From assembly GCA_007116095.1 (NCBI GenBank), contig SKJD01000154.1, forward strand, positions 1 through 9,057: DNA of 9,057 nt, written 5' to 3'. The stretch's first letter is position 1, and each line of letters starts with the position of its first letter. Source of the DNA: Candidatus Hydrogenedentota bacterium (GTDB lineage Bacteria; Hydrogenedentota; Hydrogenedentia; Hydrogenedentales; SCBR16-9). The position numbers and the translations under genes are program-made. Shown piece by piece: positions 1-5,662 of this stretch. Below the pieces are notes generated by a model, which ran no database searches, was not told the origin of the DNA, and was given only the letters and a program-made list of their open reading frames with translations.

Positions 1-12
1 ATTTCCCGTGCC

Positions 13-32
13 CTCGGCATGCTTTTGCCGAG
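13..32. repeat. Perfect 7-bp stem-loop upstream of the nucleoside hydrolase gene
   Basis: CTCGGCA at 13-19 pairs perfectly with TGCCGAG at 26-32 around a 6-nt loop. No T-tract follows on either strand, so it is not a canonical intrinsic terminator. It could be the remnant of a terminator for a gene to the left of the window, or a processing or mRNA-stability hairpin. The rest of 1-156 shows no gene I can support. An AT-rich patch at about 128-144 could contain a -10 element for the downstream gene, but I see no matching -35. Confidence 0.45.
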
Positions 33-156
33 ACCGCATAACAGGCATAATGGCAGACCGGTTTCCTGGATGCAAGTCTGCGTCGGGCTATGTGTGGAAC
101 CTATGCGCCGGCTCTGGTATCTTATTCGCAACTAATAATAAAACGCGAACCATAAC

Positions 157-163
157 AAAGGAG
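157..163 (+). promoter_or_regulatory. Ribosome binding site that sets the nucleoside hydrolase start
   Basis: AAAGGAG lies 9 nt before an in-frame GTG (173) and 12 nt before ATG (176). The reading frame is open back to position 8, but the residues encoded upstream of the RBS look non-coding and no comparable RBS precedes the earlier ATG codons. This site therefore argues for a start at 173 or 176. Confidence 0.7.
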
Positions 164-175
164 AACACACACGTG

Positions 176-1162
176 ATGTTACTGACAAGTTTGCTGTTGA
201 TTGCCGGGGCCGTGGATGGACAGCCCCGCGTAATCATTGACACCGATCTGCGTTCGGATGTGGACGACGCCGGCACCTTGGCCATGGTCAATGCGCTGGC
301 CGACAATGGTGAGTGTGATTTGATTGGCGTAATCGCCAGCCAGACCGGGCCGTACATCGTCGGCGCCATCAATGCCATCAATACCTGGTATGGCCGAGAG
401 GATGTGCCCATTGGATTGAATCCCATTGACGACCAGCGCTTTGATGATCACTATGCGCCGGCAATTGGTAATCCCGAGAATTTCCCCAGCACTCAGAGTA
501 ATGAGACGGCACCGGAAAGTACGACCTTGTATCGCCGCCTGCTCCATGAGTCCCCAGACAACAGTGTTAAAATTGTTGTTATCGGTGGACAGACGCCCAT
601 TCGCCTTTTGCTGGACTCCGAAGCCGACCACGAGGGCGACGGTAGCATCAACATGACGGGCATGGAATTGATTGAAGCCAAGGTCAGCGGTCTGTATCTG
701 ATGGCGGGGAACTTCGAGAATCTGGAGCATGCCGAGCACAACATCATGCTCGACCTGGAAGCTTCGCAGCGCGTAGCCAATGACTGGCCCGGCGAAATTG
801 TTTACTCCGGTTTTGAAATTGGGCGTCCCGTGATCACCGGCGGCGCCATGACCAATCCCGAGGAAAACCCGGTCGCCAAGGCCTACGAGCTTTTCCCGGC
901 AGGCGGCAGGGGCAATATTGCCGGTTCGTCAAGCTATGATCAGACCATGGCCTACTACGCCATCCGCGGCAACATGGCGGGCGATGTACAGCTTTGGGAT
1001 GTCAGTGAGCCCGGCACGGTGTCTTTCCCGGAAGGTCCGACAATTTTCGAGCCGGACCCCGATGGCCAACACCGCTATCTCATCGCCGATGCGCCGTTCG
1101 AATATGTCGCCGAGGTGATTGAGGAACTGATGATTCAGCCGCCCAAGGCCCAGGCTGAGTAA
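176..1162 (+). CDS. Exported inosine/uridine-preferring nucleoside hydrolase-like protein
   Basis: Predicted N-ribohydrolase of 328 residues that would split a nucleoside into base and ribose. The diagnostic N-terminal Asp cluster is at residues 22-32 (DTDLRSDVDDA), which in this family binds the catalytic Ca2+ and the ribose. The conserved centre follows at residues 174-193 (YLMAGNF, then AEHNIMLD with the family Asn). A late Asp in SSYDQTMAYY (residue 255) fits the final metal ligand. The His usually found just before that Asp is replaced by Tyr, so base-leaving-group catalysis or specificity may differ. Residues 1-15 are hydrophobic and resemble a short signal peptide without the usual basic n-region, suggesting export, whereas classical members are cytosolic. 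GTG 173 is an equally possible start and adds one residue. The gene stands alone and is followed by an intrinsic terminator. The family assignment is firm; the substrate is unknown. Confidence 0.88.
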   Translation: MLLTSLLLIAGAVDGQPRVIIDTDLRSDVDDAGTLAMVNALADNGECDLIGVIASQTGPYIVGAINAINTWYGREDVPIGLNPIDDQRFDDHYAPAIGNPENFPSTQSNETAPESTTLYRRLLHESPDNSVKIVVIGGQTPIRLLLDSEADHEGDGSINMTGMELIEAKVSGLYLMAGNFENLEHAEHNIMLDLEASQRVANDWPGEIVYSGFEIGRPVITGGAMTNPEENPVAKAYELFPAGGRGNIAGSSSYDQTMAYYAIRGNMAGDVQLWDVSEPGTVSFPEGPTIFEPDPDGQHRYLIADAPFEYVAEVIEELMIQPPKAQAE

Positions 1163-1192
1163 GTCCTACCTACAATATTACCCATACACTCT

Positions 1193-1234
1193 GCCCCGCA
1201 TCCGGAAACATGTACCCGGCTGCGGGGCTTTCTT
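1193..1234 (+). terminator. Intrinsic terminator after the nucleoside hydrolase gene
   Basis: GCCCCGCA-T-CCGG (1193-1205) pairs with CCGG-C-TGCGGGGC (1216-1228), interrupted by one mismatch, around a loop of about 10 nt, and is followed by TTTCTTG. The strong GC stem 30 nt after the stop codon fits rho-independent termination on the plus strand. It also lies about 35 nt past the stop of the convergent comEC-like gene. On that strand no U-tract follows, so it would at best be a weak terminator there. Confidence 0.75.
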
Positions 1235-1262
1235 GTAAAGTCCATACCATCACTTACGTGCA

Positions 1263-2765
1263 TCAGAGCTCCCGGTCTTTGCGTTCCAGGGCCTTGAAGA
1301 GGCAGGCGGCGGCAGCCCAGAAGCAGAGGGCGCCAAAGGCCGTGGGGCTGCTGAGGCGTTGGTAGGCGCCGGGCAAAGCTTGCAGGAGTCCGGTGGTCGC
1401 ATGGATACAAGCGAGTAGCGGTTCGATCGCATGGCCGAAGAGCCGCCCCAGGGGCTCGTAGATGCTCCCACACAGCACGATCAGTGGGCAGAGCCAGAGG
1501 ATAAATGTCAGCAGGGGCATCACGATGAAATTGGCCACTGGTCCGAGGAGCGGCAGCACGTGGAAGAAGTGCGCGGCGAAAGGCGTGGGCAAAATCTGCA
1601 CGCCCAGGATGGAAGCCAGGCTACGGCGTAGTCCGCGTGGCCAACGCGACGGAAGCCACTGGAAAATACGGTCGCTGAAGAGCAGCAGGGAAGCCACGCT
1701 GGAGAAGGAGAGCAGAAAGGCGGTGTCGAAGAGCAGGGCGGGGTTGTGCAGCAGAAATGTAAAGGCGGCGAGCGCGAGGGCCGTGGGGGCGTGCGGCTCC
1801 CGATCAAAGTACTCCGCGGTCTGGTACAGGATGATCATGAACGCGGCACGTAAGCTGGATATCCGCGCCCCGGCCACCAACGCGAAGGTCAGCACGGCCA
1901 GACTCGTGATCAAGGCCAATTTCTTGGGCGAACGCACAAAAATGCCAAAGAGAATGCGGCTGCTGATGAAGACTATCGCAACATGGACCCCGGAAACCGC
2001 CAGAATATGTGCGGTGCCGGTGTTGAGGAAGGCTTCGTAGGTGTCATCGGGGATGCCGCCCCGTGCGCCCAGCCATACGGTGTGGATGAAAGGCTGCACG
2101 GACTCCGGCAAGGTGCGGGAAAAGATGCCTGCCTGGTAATAGCGTAGACGGGCGGCCCAGTAGCGGGGTGAGAAGCGGGGCGTGGCGACAGTCTCTACGG
2201 CATCTGCGCCGCGAAGCGTCATGGCCGTATGGATGCCCTGGGTGCGGAGGAAGACTTCGACGCCGCCAATGCCAAAGTTGACCGGGCCGAGCAGGGGATT
2301 CAGTTGCCCCGATGCCCGAATGCGCTCGCCGCTGAATAACGGGCCAACGGGATCGCTCCAGCGCAGGGCGATCATGCCGTAGAGAGGCGTCGGCTCTCCA
2401 TTCACCAAGACCCTGTCTACACGCAGATGCACGCGCTCATAGCTGCTCTCCGGGAGAATCAGCGGCGACTGCATCACCACGCCTTCCAGTACATAGCGAT
2501 CCTGGCGATGCGCCACCGCATGCTGAAAGAGGGGATCGCCGGGTGGACCGCCCAGGCGTATGGCGGCGTAGAGCAGACCGCAGCCAAGGAAACAGAACAG
2601 CAATGTGGCCACGCCGATATGCGGCAGTCGGCGCAGCAGAATGGCGCAGGGAAACGCCGCGACGGTTAACAGCAACGTCGGGCCAAAACCGGGAAAGTAG
2701 CCGGACTGGCTCAGCCAGAGGCCTGCGCCGAAGGCAATGGCGCTCCATACCACGGGGTAACGCAT
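1263..2765 (-). CDS. comEC: ComEC/Rec2-family competence membrane protein lacking the metallo-beta-lactamase domain
   Basis: This 500-residue polytopic membrane protein matches the inner-membrane DNA channel that carries single-stranded DNA into the cytoplasm during natural transformation. N-terminal hydrophobic segments (about 1-72) are followed by an OB-like soluble part (about 78-190, DUF4131-like). The Competence domain (about 220-490) contains the hallmark GTAHILAVSGVHVA at 250-263, the RAAFM motif at 306-310 and the NPALLFDTAFLLSF stretch at 341-354. It ends soon after the last membrane helices. The C-terminal metallo-beta-lactamase-like domain present in long ComEC proteins (about 700-800 residues) is absent, as in the shorter members of the family. 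The ATG at 2765 has no strong Shine-Dalgarno sequence, so the start is less certain than the family. No other competence genes are visible nearby. It is the last gene of the minus-strand block and converges on the nucleoside hydrolase gene. Confidence 0.9.
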   Translation of the reverse strand: MRYPVVWSAIAFGAGLWLSQSGYFPGFGPTLLLTVAAFPCAILLRRLPHIGVATLLFCFLGCGLLYAAIRLGGPPGDPLFQHAVAHRQDRYVLEGVVMQSPLILPESSYERVHLRVDRVLVNGEPTPLYGMIALRWSDPVGPLFSGERIRASGQLNPLLGPVNFGIGGVEVFLRTQGIHTAMTLRGADAVETVATPRFSPRYWAARLRYYQAGIFSRTLPESVQPFIHTVWLGARGGIPDDTYEAFLNTGTAHILAVSGVHVAIVFISSRILFGIFVRSPKKLALITSLAVLTFALVAGARISSLRAAFMIILYQTAEYFDREPHAPTALALAAFTFLLHNPALLFDTAFLLSFSSVASLLLFSDRIFQWLPSRWPRGLRRSLASILGVQILPTPFAAHFFHVLPLLGPVANFIVMPLLTFILWLCPLIVLCGSIYEPLGRLFGHAIEPLLACIHATTGLLQALPGAYQRLSSPTAFGALCFWAAAACLFKALERKDREL

Positions 2766-2828
2766 GGGGGCGCGTTGTCAGGTTACGGACTGTCGAGGTA
2801 TTTTGCGAACATCAGGATACCTGTTGCC

Positions 2829-2927
2829 CTAGAAAAGGCCGCCGCCGCCCAAGACAAATTCGCCACCGGATACAATCCAAGCGTAAATCTGCATGATGAG
2901 ATTTCCGACGATATAGATCATGGACAT
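2829..2927 (-). CDS. Possible small hydrophobic membrane peptide (32 aa)
   Basis: A minus-strand ORF reads from ATG 2927 to TAG 2829. Its product begins MSMIYIVGNLIMQIYAWIVS, a stretch hydrophobic enough to be one membrane helix, and ends with a Gly-rich tail (four Gly in a row, then Leu-Phe). GAAGG lies 4 nt before the ATG, close for a Shine-Dalgarno sequence; a second ATG at 2921 is better spaced. The same frame is open further upstream, so a TTG at 2987 would give a 52-residue form with a second hydrophobic stretch (NIILELIRSFVAPIPIEGP). It lies in the same direction as, and 63 nt before, the comEC-like gene. I recognise no family. A chance ORF cannot be excluded at this length. Confidence 0.33.
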   Translation of the reverse strand: MSMIYIVGNLIMQIYAWIVSGGEFVLGGGGLF

Positions 2928-3061
2928 AGGGCCTTCAATCGGAATTGGGGCCACGAACGATCGTATCAGCTCCAGTATAATATTCAAAATGCTGCCCTGC
3001 CTTCTTGGTTAGATCGTTGCTCGTATGATTGAATACTAATTGCTGGCCGGATGCCTGGCGC

Positions 3062-3081
3062 TACCGCATGGTACCGCATGG
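3062..3081. repeat. Tandem duplication of a 10-bp unit
   Basis: TACCGCATGG occurs twice back to back, just downstream of the stop codon of the minus-strand lipoprotein gene. Two exact copies of ten bases fit a small replication-slippage event. I see no further copies in the window and assign no function. Confidence 0.6.
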
Positions 3082-3102
3082 AGCACGGACTTTCAAGCAT
3101 GC

Positions 3103-3945
3103 CTATGCTTCCGCATCGTCATTGTCTTCCGACTCGATGTCTTCTTCTGTTGCTTCATCTTCTTCCGGATCTGCGATGCGGAACACATAGCAGCGGGAAT
3201 CCAGCGTTGTATAGCCATCCAGGGCGCCCCAATGCACGGCATAGACCCCGGGTTGCAGTGTGCTGAGCAGATCAATTTCCAAGAGCAACTGTTCGGGCTC
3301 GTCAATCGGCGCTGACAGTATGCTAATCGTTTCCACCGGTCCCCAGACCGTCTCTTCCACGGCCCCGGTCATGGGCTTGCGGGCGGTAATCTCGCTCAGG
3401 CGATGCAGGCGCACATCGAAAGGCGGCATATCGTAGCAGAGCAGTCGGAGCGATTCCAGGTCGGTTTCCATTTCCGGGGTGCGGGGCAAGGCCAACAAGG
3501 GCGATCCGTCTCCCTGTTGATAGGCTTCTGGCTCCATGCGCTCCAGCTCGTGATAGCGGAAGTCCTTGAAAAGATACACCCCCTTTTCAATTGGCAACGG
3601 CCAAAGCAGCACCGTATTTGCCTCGACAAGCCGGGGGCGTTCTATGTTGAGCTGCAAGTTCCCGGGGGTATATCCTGTCTTGCGGTATTCCAGCCCGGTC
3701 TCGCCGGGTTGAATACGCAGGCGGTAGGTTCCCAGGGCGTTGGTGATGGTTTGCGCGCCATCCCGGGCATGAATGACGGCCACGCCCGGCAAGGGTTGGC
3801 CCTGGAAATCCACGACAAGGCCTTCCACCACCGCACCGCTTTCGCAGCCGCTCAACCCGCCGGCCATGAGGGCGAGCATAAGGCTGAGCGCCACGATCCC
3901 GCATGGAAGGCGTCGCGCCCGAAAATTGCATGTGTGATGCCGCAA
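3103..3945 (-). CDS. Predicted lipoprotein with carboxypeptidase regulatory-like domain and acidic tail
   Basis: The protein has 280 residues. Basic residues (R9-R12) precede a hydrophobic stretch (about 17-33) ending in the lipobox LSGC with Cys34, so it should be lipidated and membrane-anchored outside the cytoplasm. Residues of about 38-100 form one CarboxypepD_reg-like beta-sandwich, recognisable from VVEGLVVDFQGQPLPGVAV, then ALGTYRL and a GYTPG turn. The middle (about 110-255) matches no family I know. The last 22 residues are almost all Asp, Glu, Ser and Ala and are probably disordered. The start is a TTG at 3945, chosen because AAAGGAG lies 6 nt upstream. It is 150 nt downstream of tyrS on the same strand, which is probably coincidental rather than functional. 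Role unknown; structural or surface-binding functions are typical of the domain, and no enzymatic motif is visible. Confidence 0.8.
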   Translation of the reverse strand: MRHHTCNFRARRLPCGIVALSLMLALMAGGLSGCESGAVVEGLVVDFQGQPLPGVAVIHARDGAQTITNALGTYRLRIQPGETGLEYRKTGYTPGNLQLNIERPRLVEANTVLLWPLPIEKGVYLFKDFRYHELERMEPEAYQQGDGSPLLALPRTPEMETDLESLRLLCYDMPPFDVRLHRLSEITARKPMTGAVEETVWGPVETISILSAPIDEPEQLLLEIDLLSTLQPGVYAVHWGALDGYTTLDSRCYVFRIADPEEDEATEEDIESEDNDDAEA

Positions 3946-3951
3946 TTGACT

Positions 3952-3958
3952 CTCCTTT
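3952..3958 (-). promoter_or_regulatory. Ribosome binding site selecting a TTG start
   Basis: On the minus strand AAAGGAG is followed by 6 nt (AGTCAA) and then TTG 3945. This is an almost ideal Shine-Dalgarno arrangement. No ATG lies in the correct frame near it, so the rare TTG start is preferred over internal Met codons, which would cut into the signal sequence. Confidence 0.75.
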
Positions 3959-4017
3959 GCAATACCGCACCCTGGAGCTGCGAAAAAAACCTGGCATCTA
4001 TATACTGCGGGTCATGC

Positions 4018-4032
4018 TACAGGTTCCCTGTA
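4018..4032. repeat. 15-bp palindrome upstream of the lipoprotein gene
   Basis: TACAGG-TTC-CCTGTA is a perfect inverted repeat with 6-bp arms around a 3-bp centre. It sits about 75-90 nt upstream of the lipoprotein start and about 65 nt downstream of the tyrS stop. Its size and symmetry would suit a dimeric repressor site or a short RNA hairpin. A TATATA patch at 4008-4013 between it and the gene could be a -10 element, but I find no good -35 at the right spacing. Confidence 0.4.
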
Positions 4033-4095
4033 CAAGCCCGCAAGTAGACCAAATGAGTACTCCCGCCCCGTTTCCGTGAGGTCGTCTTTTCGCCG

Positions 4096-5367
4096 TTACA
4101 CGAAGCGTAGCAGCCGGTATTCTTTTTTGCCCTTGCGGACGACGAGCAGGTCCTCGTGCATGCAAAGTGCGGGCTCCAACGCCTGGTCTTCCGCCTGGAT
4201 GCGCTCGTTGTTGATGTAGAGTCCGCCGTTCTTGATCATTCGTCGGCCCTCTCCCTTGCTGGCAAAGGCCCCGGCCTCGACCAACATATCCAGGAGAAGC
4301 GGTTTTTCAGTCAGTTGGGTCTTTGGCAGCTCGGCGCTGGGCACCTCGCTAAAGATGTCCAGCAGGGTGGCCTTGTCCAGCCCCTGGAGCTCGCCGCCAA
4401 ACATGGCTTCCGAGGCCTTCAGTGCGTTTTGCAAGGCGGTTTCGCCATGCACCAGCCGGGTGACTTCCTCGGCGAGTCGGCGCTGCCCGACGCGTTTGTG
4501 GGGCGCTTCCCGGCTCGCTTCTTCCAGCGCCAAAATTTCCTCTTGCGAGAGGAAAGTAAAGAAACGCAAGTACTGTGGCGTGTCGGTATCGCTCTGGTTC
4601 AGCCAGAACTGGTAGAAGCGGTAGGGTGAGGTGCGTTCGGCGTCCAACCAGATATTGCCGCCCTCCGATTTGCCGAACTTGGAGCCGTCCGCCTTCGTCA
4701 CCAGCGGGAAGGTGAGTCCATAGGTAGCGCGGTTATGTAGTCGCCGGGACATGTCCATCCCCGCGACAATATTTCCCCACTGATCGCTGCCGCCAATTTG
4801 CAGCCGGCAATCGTACCCCTCCAGCAAATAACAGAAGTCATAGGCTTGCAGGAGGCTGTAGCTGAACTCCGTGTAGGAAATGCCATGTTCGCGGTCTTCC
4901 AGACGTTGACGCACCGAATCCCGGGCGAGCATGGCGTTGACGCTGAAGAATTTGCCGAAGTCGCGCAGGAAATCCAGCAACGGCACCTGCGCCAGCCAAT
5001 CTGCATTGTTCAACAATTGCGCGGCGTTGGGGCCGTCGAAGTCCAGGAAACGCGCCAGTTGCGCGCCGATCCCGGCGAGATTTTGCTCCACCGCTTCCCG
5101 GCTGAGCAGACTGCGCTCGCTCGCCTTGAAGCTTGGGTCTCCAATCAGGCCCGTGCCCCCGCCGACCAATGCAAGGGGACGGTGGCCCGCACGCTGAAAA
5201 TGCACCAGCCCCATGATCGGCAGCAGGCTGCCGATATGAAGGCTGTCCGCCGTGGGATCAAAGCCGCAATACAGCGTCAGGCGTTCCTTTTCCAACGTTT
5301 CGGCCAATTCCGGATGGGTGACCTGATTGACAAAACCCCGCCATTGCAGTTCTTCAAATAACGTCAT
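4096..5367 (-). CDS. tyrS: Tyrosyl-tRNA synthetase
   Basis: A cytoplasmic class I aminoacyl-tRNA synthetase of 423 residues that charges tRNA-Tyr with tyrosine using ATP. The length matches bacterial TyrS. The Rossmann catalytic core carries the HIGH-type motif as HIGS (residues 44-47), preceded by YCGFDPTADSL. The tyrosine-recognition helix YSLLQAYD (170-177) contains Tyr170, Gln174 and Asp177. GGSDQWGNI (192-200) and the KMSKS-equivalent KFGKS (230-234) follow. The C-terminal S4 RNA-binding domain occupies about 355-420. ATG 5367 is supported by GGAG 7 nt upstream (5375-5378). All catalytic signatures are present and the frame is intact, so the gene should be functional. A stem-loop directly upstream of the ribosome-binding site may affect its expression. 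I see no T-box consensus in the leader. Downstream genes on the same strand are separated by 150 nt or more, so co-transcription is possible but not shown. Confidence 0.97.
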   Translation of the reverse strand: MTLFEELQWRGFVNQVTHPELAETLEKERLTLYCGFDPTADSLHIGSLLPIMGLVHFQRAGHRPLALVGGGTGLIGDPSFKASERSLLSREAVEQNLAGIGAQLARFLDFDGPNAAQLLNNADWLAQVPLLDFLRDFGKFFSVNAMLARDSVRQRLEDREHGISYTEFSYSLLQAYDFCYLLEGYDCRLQIGGSDQWGNIVAGMDMSRRLHNRATYGLTFPLVTKADGSKFGKSEGGNIWLDAERTSPYRFYQFWLNQSDTDTPQYLRFFTFLSQEEILALEEASREAPHKRVGQRRLAEEVTRLVHGETALQNALKASEAMFGGELQGLDKATLLDIFSEVPSAELPKTQLTEKPLLLDMLVEAGAFASKGEGRRMIKNGGLYINNERIQAEDQALEPALCMHEDLLVVRKGKKEYRLLRFV

Positions 5368-5390
5368 GGACTATCTCCAGCAGCCAGCAA

Positions 5391-5428
5391 CGCCAGGAAT
5401 TTGATAAGCCATGCGTCAATTCCTGGTG
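5391..5428 (-). promoter_or_regulatory. Stem-loop in the tyrS leader
   Basis: CCAGGAATT (5393-5401) is perfectly complementary to AATTCCTGG (5418-5426). The helix extends inward by GA/TC after one bulged T and outward by a G-U and a C-G pair. On the minus strand the hairpin ends about 12 nt before the tyrS GGAG ribosome-binding site. It is not followed by a U-tract, so it does not look like an intrinsic terminator. A leader element affecting tyrS translation or mRNA stability, or an operator at DNA level, are the options. No conserved riboswitch sequence is recognised. Confidence 0.5.
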
Positions 5429-5597
5429 CAGCAGCGTAATATATAGGATGTTTCTAACCGGGATTTCTACCCTTTTCAAGTGTAGGGAAATCGTTGCACG
5501 CATTATTTTCCACGGTGGGAGGGGTAACAGAGAGGAATTGGAACGCCGGGGATGTCCAGGCTTGGCGCCCCCCCCCCGTTGCAAACCGTGGTCGCAG

Positions 5598-5630
5598 GCG
5601 ATAAATCTACCATACGCCGGGATTTATTGC
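5598..5630. repeat. Inverted repeat adjacent to the IS left end
   Basis: GCGATAAATC (5598-5607) is complementary to GATTTATTGC (5621-5630) at 9 of 10 positions plus one possible G-U pair, around a 13-nt loop. It lies 9 bp outside the left end of the IS30 element. It belongs to the host spacer and could be an operator or RNA hairpin of the original tyrS-ppdK intergenic region. Confidence 0.45.
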
Positions 5631-5639
5631 AAGAAGCTG

Positions 5640-5662
5640 GATTCAAATTCTTATCGCAACAT
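5640..5662 (+). repeat. IS30 left terminal inverted repeat
   Basis: This 23-bp end starts GATTCAAATT and finishes CGCAACAT. It matches the reverse complement of 6777-6799 at 20 of 23 positions. It contains the transposase stop codon (5643-5645). The flanking dinucleotide 5638-5639 is TG. Confidence 0.8.

Larger units (their letters stand above)
2766..3102. other. Spacer between the lipoprotein gene and comEC
   Basis: These 337 bases hold no clearly supported gene. On the minus strand there is a short hydrophobic ORF, listed separately. A plus-strand ORF of 85 codons starting at 2775 has no ribosome-binding site and an unremarkable composition, so I do not call it. Other features are a small inverted repeat CAGG-ATA-CCTG at 2813-2823, a tandem duplication of the 10-mer TACCGCATGG at 3062-3081, and an AAGCAT-N4-ATGCTT hairpin at 3095-3110 that overlaps the lipoprotein stop codon. 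I see no convincing terminator or promoter. Confidence 0.5.
5368..5639. other. Spacer upstream of tyrS, between tyrS and the IS30 element
   Basis: No gene is supported here. On the minus strand this should be the tyrS promoter and leader. It contains the hairpin at 5391-5428 (listed separately), the AT-rich sequence TATATATTA (minus strand, about 5437-5445) that could hold a -10 element without a clear -35, an uninterrupted run of ten C (5568-5577) and an inverted repeat at 5598-5630. A minus-strand ORF starting at 5584 that overlaps the tyrS start has a low-complexity product and no ribosome-binding site, and is not called. Confidence 0.55.

Noticed and set aside
8..175. Upstream extension of the nucleoside hydrolase frame to an ATG at position 8
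   Set aside because: The added 56 residues look non-coding, and the only good ribosome-binding site (157-163) lies inside the extension and points to 173 or 176.
2775..3032. An 85-codon plus-strand ORF in the comEC-lipoprotein spacer
   Set aside because: There is no ribosome-binding site or recognisable domain, and the composition is mixed and hydrophilic. The opposite strand has a more protein-like, though also uncertain, frame.
3403..4047. A 214-codon plus-strand ORF opposite the lipoprotein gene
   Set aside because: The opposite strand has a lipobox, a recognisable domain and an ideal ribosome-binding site. This frame has none of these.
5354..5584. A 76-codon minus-strand ORF as a tyrS leader peptide
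   Set aside because: It has no ribosome-binding site, a low-complexity product, and overlaps the tyrS start out of frame. There is no run of Tyr codons that would suggest attenuation.
5368..5640. A T-box leader for tyrS
   Set aside because: No T-box consensus and no following terminator hairpin with a U-tract could be found on the minus strand.
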